This document shows positions 14,966-19,708 of a stretch of DNA of 19,708 nucleotides, piece by piece (positions within the stretch are counted from its first letter, which is position 1; each line of letters starts with the position of its first letter). The notes beneath the pieces are model-generated. The model searched no databases. It worked only from the letters and a program-made list of their open reading frames with translations, and was not told the origin of the DNA. This DNA comes from Nitrosomonadaceae bacterium. GTDB lineage: Bacteria > Pseudomonadota > Gammaproteobacteria > Burkholderiales > Usitatibacteraceae. The translations under genes and the position numbers were made by a program. The DNA lies in assembly GCA_021300055.1 (NCBI GenBank), contig JAJTHU010000055.1, positions 1 through 19,708 on the forward strand. Direction: 5' to 3'.

Positions 14966-16039
14966 ATGAAAATTGCAGTTCTCGCCGGTGATGGCATCGG
15001 CCCCGAAATCATGGCCGAAGCGCTCAAGGTGCTCGATGCGTTGCGACGCGACGGGCTCAAGGCCGAGACAGAGAGCGCACTCGTCGGTGGTGCCGCGTAC
15101 GACGCACACGGTCACCCGCTGCCCGAAGCGACGCTGCGACTCGCGCAAGCTGCAGATGCGGTCTTGTTTGGATCGGTCGGCTCACCTAAGTACGACAGCT
15201 TGCCGCGCGAACATCGCCCCGAAAAAGCCATCCTCGGTCTGCGCAAAGAGTGCGATTTTTTTGCCAACTTGCGTCCGGCCACCGTGTTTCCAGAACTCGC
15301 TGATGCATCGACGCTGCGCGCCGAAGTGGTCGCAGGCCTGGACATCATGATCATTCGCGAACTCACGGGTGACATTTACTTCGGTGAGCCGCGTTCGGTG
15401 ACTGGTGAAAAAGGTCAGCGAGTCGGCGTCAACACCATGCACTACACCGAGGCACAAATCAGCCGCATCATGCACGTCGCGTTTCGAACCGCGCGGCAAC
15501 GCGCAGTTGGCAGACCCGGGAAGCTGTGCAGCATCGACAAGATGAACGTGCTGGAAACAATGCAGCTCTGGCGCGACATCGCGGTCGAGATTGCGCCTGA
15601 GTATCCCGACGTCGCACTGTCGCACATGCTGGTCGACAACGCAGCCATGCAACTCATACGCAACCCAAAACAGTTTGATGTGATGGTCGCCGGCAACATG
15701 TTTGGCGACATCCTGTCTGACGAAGCCTCAATGCTCACAGGCTCGATCGGCATGCTGCCATCGGCATCACTGGATGCAAATGGCAAGGGCCTGTATGAGC
15801 CTATTCACGGGTCGGCGCCGGATATTTCAGGTAAAGGCATTGCCAACCCACTCGCGCAGATTTTGTCGCTAGGCATGATGTTGCGCTACACCTTCAACCT
15901 CCCTGACTGGGCAGATCGCGTCGATGGCGCGGTCAAGAAGACCCTCGCGCAAGGGTGGCGCACTGGCGATATCGCTAAGCTGGGTGAGAAGGTGTGCAGC
16001 ACGAGTGAGATGGGCGCAGCCGTCGTCGGTAATTTGTAG
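14966..16039 (+). CDS. leuB: 3-isopropylmalate dehydrogenase
   Basis: 357 residues, standard length. It oxidises and decarboxylates 3-isopropylmalate with NAD+ in the third step of leucine synthesis; a cytoplasmic homodimer in the family. AVLAGDGIGPEIMAEALKVL opens the protein, followed by ELTGDIYFGEPR, CSIDKMNVLETMQLWR, SHMLVDNAAMQL and the signature NMFGDILSDEASMLTGSIG, whose Asp residues bind substrate and Mg2+ in the family. YEPIHGSAPDISGKGIANP forms the NAD-binding part. The ATG has only a weak GTGAG-like ribosome site, but the start matches the family exactly. It is the last leucine gene here, and asd follows after 92 nt. Confidence 0.97.
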   Translation: MKIAVLAGDGIGPEIMAEALKVLDALRRDGLKAETESALVGGAAYDAHGHPLPEATLRLAQAADAVLFGSVGSPKYDSLPREHRPEKAILGLRKECDFFANLRPATVFPELADASTLRAEVVAGLDIMIIRELTGDIYFGEPRSVTGEKGQRVGVNTMHYTEAQISRIMHVAFRTARQRAVGRPGKLCSIDKMNVLETMQLWRDIAVEIAPEYPDVALSHMLVDNAAMQLIRNPKQFDVMVAGNMFGDILSDEASMLTGSIGMLPSASLDANGKGLYEPIHGSAPDISGKGIANPLAQILSLGMMLRYTFNLPDWADRVDGAVKKTLAQGWRTGDIAKLGEKVCSTSEMGAAVVGNL

Positions 16040-16049
16040 GGAAGTGAAT

Positions 16050-16094
16050 CGGAGCGGGTGGTTCGCTGATGCCACGTCCAGAAACTCTGCTCCG
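16050..16094 (+). repeat. Nested inverted repeat in the leuB-asd spacer
   Basis: CGGAGC (16050-16055) is complementary to GCTCCG (16089-16094), with GTGG (16058-16061) / CCAC (16072-16075) nested inside. It could fold in the transcript upstream of asd. No T-run follows. This may be chance. Confidence 0.25.
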
Positions 16095-16131
16095 GCCACT
16101 TTGAGCAACGTAAACGTAAGAGAAAACACGA

Positions 16132-17094
16132 ATGTCCAAAATGAAAGTCGGTCTGGTCGGTTGGCGCGGAATGGTCGGTTCCGTTTTGATGCAGCGCATG
16201 CGCGAAGAGAATGATTTCGCGCACATCGAGCCATTCTTCTTCACCACGTCGAACGTCGGTGGTACGGCGCCTGCCGAGGCGAGGGGTGCGCCGTTGCGTG
16301 ATGCCAAAGACTTCAAGCAACTTTCGGCGATGGATGTGGTGATTACCTGCCAAGGCGGCGACTACACAACCGAAATCTACGAACCACTGCGCAATGCTGG
16401 TTGGACAGGCTATTGGATCGACGCGGCGAAGACGCTGCGCATGAAGGACCACGCCGTGATCATTCTTGATCCGGTCAATATGCCGGTCATCAAGAACGCG
16501 CTCACTCGGGGTGTGAAGGACTACATCGGTGGTAACTGCACCGTCTCATGCATGCTGATCGGTTTGTCGGGGCTGTTCCAAAACGACCTCGTCGAATGGA
16601 TGACATCGATGACCTACCAGGCGGCCTCTGGTGGTGGCGCAACGCACATGCGCGAGCTGCTCACGCAGTTTGGCACCATCAACGCTGAGGTGAAAGCACT
16701 TCTCGGCGACCCGCACTCCGCGATTCTGGAAATTGATCGCAAGGTGCTCGCGAAGCAGCACGCGTTGAGCGCGGAGGAAACGCAGCATTTCGGTGTGCCC
16801 TTGGCCGGTAACCTCATCCCTTGGATCGACAAGGACATGGCGAGCATGGGTACACCGGGCATGTCCCTGGAAGAATGGAAGGGGATGGCAGAGACCAATA
16901 AGATTCTCGGCCGTGGCCCTGGCTTCGATGCGACGGCGATCCCCATCGACTCGCTCTGCGTACGTGTCGGTGCAATGCGCTGCCATTCCCAAGCGCTCAC
17001 CATCAAACTCAAACGCGACGTGCCGCTCGATGAAATCGAGGCATTCATTGCGAATGCGAACGAGTGGGCGAAGGTTGTACCCAACACGCGCTAG
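16132..17094 (+). CDS. asd: Aspartate-semialdehyde dehydrogenase, truncated by an in-frame stop
   Basis: Asd reduces aspartyl phosphate to the semialdehyde, the branch point to lysine/diaminopimelate, threonine and methionine. VGLVGWRGMVGSVLMQRM is the N-terminal NADP-binding motif. The nucleophile Cys136 lies in GGNCTVSCM, Gln163 in MTYQAASGGGA, and Arg278 and His285 in CVRVGAMRCHSQA, matching E. coli Cys135, Gln162, Arg267 and His274. The frame ends at TAG after WAKVVPNTR (residue 320), where the family has Glu (VVPN.RE). All catalytic side chains are encoded, but 59 C-terminal residues, including the strongly conserved VGRLRKL and FTVGDQLLWGAAEPLR parts, are lost. Because asd is normally essential without diaminopimelate, a dead copy would be surprising unless another asd exists. 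AAGAGA about 10 nt upstream is the likely ribosome site. Confidence 0.93.
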   Translation: MSKMKVGLVGWRGMVGSVLMQRMREENDFAHIEPFFFTTSNVGGTAPAEARGAPLRDAKDFKQLSAMDVVITCQGGDYTTEIYEPLRNAGWTGYWIDAAKTLRMKDHAVIILDPVNMPVIKNALTRGVKDYIGGNCTVSCMLIGLSGLFQNDLVEWMTSMTYQAASGGGATHMRELLTQFGTINAEVKALLGDPHSAILEIDRKVLAKQHALSAEETQHFGVPLAGNLIPWIDKDMASMGTPGMSLEEWKGMAETNKILGRGPGFDATAIPIDSLCVRVGAMRCHSQALTIKLKRDVPLDEIEAFIANANEWAKVVPNTR

Positions 17095-17274
17095 GCGTCT
17101 ATCCGCGATTTGACGCCAGCAGCTGTAACGGGCCGCATGCACATCCCGGTGGGCCGCCTGCGTAAGCTAGCGATGGGGCCAACCTACCTCTCGGCATTTA
17201 CGGTAGGCGACCAATTGCTCTGGGGTGCGGCTGAACCGCTCCGGCGCATGCTCAGAATTCTTCTTGAAAAATAA
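17095..17274 (+). pseudogene. asd: asd 3' remainder beyond an in-frame TAG
   Basis: Directly after the TAG the same frame reads ASIRDLTPAAVTG, then IPVGRLRKLAMGP, YLSAFTVGDQLLWGAAEPLR and RMLRILLEK, ending at TAA 17272-17274. This is the normal Asd C-terminus, so without the TAG the protein would have 380 positions, the family length. The strong amino-acid conservation past the stop shows that any mutation is recent, or that the stop is bypassed or is a base error. Confidence 0.9.
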
Positions 17275-17365
17275 GGGCTTACGCAGTTTTTCTCGTACTG
17301 CTGCCTGACCGTCGGCAAAATAAGACGTTCTCGCGAAAAACCTCACCGTAATCGCGGTAGGGGGG

Positions 17366-17399
17366 ACGTTTGAGGGCACTTTTTGCCTACCTCAAACGT
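17366..17399. promoter_or_regulatory. Long inverted repeat upstream of fimV
   Basis: ACGTTTGAGG (17366-17375) and CCTCAAACGT (17390-17399) are perfect complements; an inner GGCA/TGCC pair (17375-17378 / 17384-17387) can extend the hairpin with a 3-nt bulge. No T-run follows on either strand, so it is not a standard terminator. It ends 16 nt before the candidate -35 of fimV. It may be an operator or a 3' end structure of the asd transcript. Confidence 0.5.
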
Positions 17400-17415
17400 G
17401 AGAAATAGAATAAAG

Positions 17416-17444
17416 TTGCAACTATAACTTGTTGATGTTATTGT
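17416..17444 (+). promoter_or_regulatory. fimV: Candidate sigma-70 promoter of fimV
   Basis: TTGCAA (17416-17421) and TATTGT (17439-17444) are spaced by exactly 17 nt in an AT-rich stretch; each matches its consensus at 4 of 6 positions. Transcription would start near 17451, leaving a leader of about 32 nt before the fimV ATG. Confidence 0.45.
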
Positions 17445-17482
17445 AGTTCGTCACAAAATTTCAGAGGGTTGGGGTTTACCGC

Positions 17483-19708
17483 ATGAGCCGTCCACCGAAA
17501 AAGACACTCGCGGCAGCGATCGGGGGGATTCTTCTCGCTCTCGCGTCTTCCGCGATACATGCAGCAGGCCTTGGCAAACTGTCGGTCAACTCGGCATTGG
17601 GTCAGCCCCTGTCTGCCGAGATTGAGCTCGTTTCGCTGCAGCCCGGCGAATTTGAGGCGCTTGCCGCGCGCGTGGCGAGCCCCGAGGCTTACACAGAAGC
17701 TCGCATCGAATACAGCCCGTTGCTGCGCCAGTTACGCTTCACCGTTGAGCGTAAGGCCGATGGTCGCCCCATCCTCAAGATTTCGAGTGGTGCACCCATC
17801 AATGAGCCATTTCTCGATGTGCTTGTTGAATTGACTTGGCCGGCGGGTCGCTTGGTACGTGAGTACCCCATCTTGCTCGATCCGCCTGGCTTTAACGAAG
17901 CGCGCATCCAAGCGCCGGTCGCGGCCGTTGCGCCACTCGCAGCCGCGCCAGCGGCATCAACGGCGGCACCCATCACACCTTCTCAGCTGCCCTCGGCGCG
18001 CGCCGAAGCCTCGACCAAAAGCGACACCTACGGCCCAGTGAAGCGCGGTGACACACTGTCTAAGATCGCCAACGAAATGCGCGGCGAAGGCATCACGCTC
18101 GACCAAATGCTTGTTGCGCTCTTCCGCGAAAACAAACAAGCCTTTGGCAACAAAAATATGAATCTGCTCAAGACCGGGCAGATTCTGCGCATTCCGACCG
18201 CCGCTGAAGTCGCTAAGATCACGCAAGCCGAGGCACGCAAAGAAGTGAGCGTGCAGGTTGCCGATTGGAAAGCCTACCGCGAACAAATCGCTGGTACGGT
18301 CGCTGCAGCGCCTGCCGCTAAGCCAGCCGCAACCAACGTGGCAACTGGGCAACTGACGGCACCGAAACCTGCGCCAACGCCGGAAGCACCAAAGACTGAC
18401 CAGTTGAAGATCGCCAAGGCGGATACTGTGGCGCCAGCCGGTGCTGCCGGTGCGAAGACAGTTGATGGCAAGGTGGCAGCAAAGGACGACGCGGTCGCCA
18501 AGCAGAAGGCACTTGAAGAAGCGAAGTCGCGTATCGCCGAGCTAGAAAAACAAAAGGCCGATGCGCAGAAGCTTATCGACCTCAAGGCAGCCCCACCTGG
18601 AGCGAAGCCTGCTGACGGCAAGACAACGCAGCCAACTCAAGTCGCGCAGGCAACGCCTCCGGCAGCTCCGGGGGCAGCACCTGCCGCACCAGCGGCGGCT
18701 CCTGCGGCACCGGGCGCAGCACCAGCAACGCCGCCTGCTGATGCGGCAGCGGCGCCGAAACCTGCGCCAAAGCCTGCACCGAAGGCACCGCCTCCACCGC
18801 CACCAGAACCAACCGTAATGGATATGGTGATGGATAACCTGCCGATCATCGCCGGAGCGGGTGGTGCTGCGCTGTTGGGCGCAGGTGGTTTCGTCTACAT
18901 GCGCCGCCGCAAAAAGGCTGGCAGCGGTGGTGCCACGACGCAGAGCTCGTCGTTGATGCCTTCTGATCTGAAGCCGAACACGGTCACTGGCGCGAAAGCG
19001 GGTGGTTTGGTCGATACAGGCAATAGCTCGTTCCTGACCGACTTCGATAAGACCGGCCCAGGTGCGATTGATACGGACGAAGTCGATCCGGTTGCTGAGG
19101 CAGATGTTTACATCGCCTACGGTCGTGACGCGCAGGCAGAAGAAATCCTGAAGGAAGCCATGGCGCGCGACAAGTCGCGCCATGAGATCCCCATGAAGCT
19201 GCTCGAGATCTACCACGCCCGTAAGAGCGCTCCGGCGTTCGAAACGGTCGCGCGCGAACTCAAGGAGGCGGTGGGCGAAGATAGTCCGTTGTGGGCCAAG
19301 GCCGCGTCGATGGGCGCTTCGATTGATCCGAATAATGCCCTCTACGGTGGTGCAAGCGGCTCTTTTCAGGCCACTGCTGCGTTTGCCGCAGGTGGTGCCG
19401 CGCTCGCTGCTGGCGCTGCTGCCGGTGAGGCGGAAGTCGCCAAGCCCGACCTCGACTTCGACTTGGGCTTTGACGACACCGGCACGGCCACCGCAACCTC
19501 TGCTCCTGCAATCGACATTACCGCGCCTGCGACTGATCAACCTGCTCCAGAAGCGGATGCTGGTGGCCTCGATTTTGATTTGGGACTGAATGTTGGGGCT
19601 CCACCCGCACCAAGCGCGACAGCCGCTCCTGCACCTGAGGCAGACGCTGGCGGTTTGGACTTTGATCTCGGTCTCGACATTGGTGGAGCGCCTGCTCCAG
19701 CAGCAGCG
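17483..19708 (+). CDS. fimV: FimV-type pole/motility scaffold protein (3' end beyond window)
   Basis: 742 codons are open and the gene leaves the window, so the C-terminus is missing. FimV proteins are inner-membrane scaffolds needed for type IV pilus assembly and twitching in Pseudomonas. A signal peptide (1-27, ending AIHA) leads into AGLGKLSVNSALGQPLSAEI, the classic FimV opening. A LysM-like peptidoglycan-binding domain lies at ~183-237 (YGPVKRGDTLSKIANEM ... TGQILRIP). A short charged, probably coiled-coil stretch (~335-370, QKALEEAKSRIAELEKQKAD) and a Pro/Ala-rich linker up to 445 follow, then one membrane helix (453-474) closed by RRRKK. The cytoplasmic part is acidic and holds a TPR-like block (DVYIAYGRDAQAEEILKEAM, then PMKLLEIYHARK). 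GAGGG-type purines about 15 nt before the ATG are a weak ribosome site. It follows asd, as is usual in betaproteobacteria. Confidence 0.93.
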   Translation, partial: MSRPPKKTLAAAIGGILLALASSAIHAAGLGKLSVNSALGQPLSAEIELVSLQPGEFEALAARVASPEAYTEARIEYSPLLRQLRFTVERKADGRPILKISSGAPINEPFLDVLVELTWPAGRLVREYPILLDPPGFNEARIQAPVAAVAPLAAAPAASTAAPITPSQLPSARAEASTKSDTYGPVKRGDTLSKIANEMRGEGITLDQMLVALFRENKQAFGNKNMNLLKTGQILRIPTAAEVAKITQAEARKEVSVQVADWKAYREQIAGTVAAAPAAKPAATNVATGQLTAPKPAPTPEAPKTDQLKIAKADTVAPAGAAGAKTVDGKVAAKDDAVAKQKALEEAKSRIAELEKQKADAQKLIDLKAAPPGAKPADGKTTQPTQVAQATPPAAPGAAPAAPAAAPAAPGAAPATPPADAAAAPKPAPKPAPKAPPPPPPEPTVMDMVMDNLPIIAGAGGAALLGAGGFVYMRRRKKAGSGGATTQSSSLMPSDLKPNTVTGAKAGGLVDTGNSSFLTDFDKTGPGAIDTDEVDPVAEADVYIAYGRDAQAEEILKEAMARDKSRHEIPMKLLEIYHARKSAPAFETVARELKEAVGEDSPLWAKAASMGASIDPNNALYGGASGSFQATAAFAAGGAALAAGAAAGEAEVAKPDLDFDLGFDDTGTATATSAPAIDITAPATDQPAPEADAGGLDFDLGLNVGAPPAPSATAAPAPEADAGGLDFDLGLDIGGAPAPAAA
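19451..19708 (+). repeat. LDFDLG repeats in the acidic part of FimV
   Basis: Three copies of LDFDLG(F/L) begin at 19451, 19568 and 19655. The last two lie in a 29-residue (87-nt) tandem unit of the form EADAGGLDFDLGL..G.APAP. The third copy runs to the window edge, so the array may continue. Codons differ between copies, so the repeat is kept at protein level. Confidence 0.7.

Noticed and set aside
5380..17094. Genome-wide recoding of TAA/TAG to Glu
   Set aside because: Of the 15 gene ends seen here, 7 are TAG, 6 TAA and only 2 TGA. Recoding would require TGA to be the main stop and would fuse many neighbours.
17374..17387. Sigma-54 promoter (GGCAC ... TTGC) before fimV
   Set aside because: The GG and GC elements are 8 nt apart instead of 10, and the sequence is part of the inverted repeat.
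18542..19540. Long minus-strand open frame opposite fimV
   Set aside because: It is an Arg-rich antisense shadow of the Pro/Ala- and acid-rich fimV frame, without a ribosome site or recognisable domain.

Overview
The window looks like a chromosomal segment of a betaproteobacterium, most likely Burkholderiales or close to them. The evidence is the gene order leuC - entericidin-type lipoprotein - leuD - leuB - asd - fimV, a betaproteobacterial-style chorismate synthase, a MaeB-type malic enzyme and a PsiF-repeat protein. Coding density is high, the DNA is moderately GC-rich, and genes fall into two blocks of opposite orientation. No tRNA, rRNA or CRISPR array was seen. The only mobile DNA is a short IS110-type transposase remnant at the left edge.

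Layout. 1-159: IS110 remnant. 160-825 (-): small membrane protein with an HExxH zinc-protease motif. 1088-1360 (-): secreted PsiF-repeat protein with a rho-independent terminator behind it. 7410 down to 1506 (-): a tight row of maeB, ldcA (murein LD-carboxypeptidase), mntP (Mn2+ exporter) and a molybdopterin oxidoreductase, with gaps of 0 to 11 nt. 7652-10869 (+): a Tat-exported amidohydrolase overlapping (ATGA) an MFS-PlsC fusion. 10975-12087 (+): aroC. 12119-12508 (-): a small eRF1-like 'translational machinery' protein with an FNR-type site placed as in a class II promoter. 12652-17274 (+): leucine biosynthesis (leuC, leuD, leuB) with an embedded lipoprotein gene, then asd. 17483 to the end (+): fimV, cut by the window edge.

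The most unusual observation is that two conserved housekeeping genes each carry one in-frame stop codon near the 3' end, at a position where the families have Glu: TAA in maeB (5380-5382) and TAG in asd (17092-17094). In both, the downstream frame continues without a shift and encodes the expected family C-terminus up to a second stop. Both fit a single G:C to T:A transversion (GAA to TAA, GAG to TAG). TAG and TAA end most other genes here, so genome-wide recoding is unlikely. True nonsense mutations, an ochre-type suppressor tRNA, or base errors in the assembly remain open. Secondary regulatory observations are a possibly leaderless leuC promoter with an NtrC-like palindrome in its -35/spacer region, the FNR-type promoter, a perfect 14-bp palindrome before the PsiF gene, and a long hairpin before fimV.
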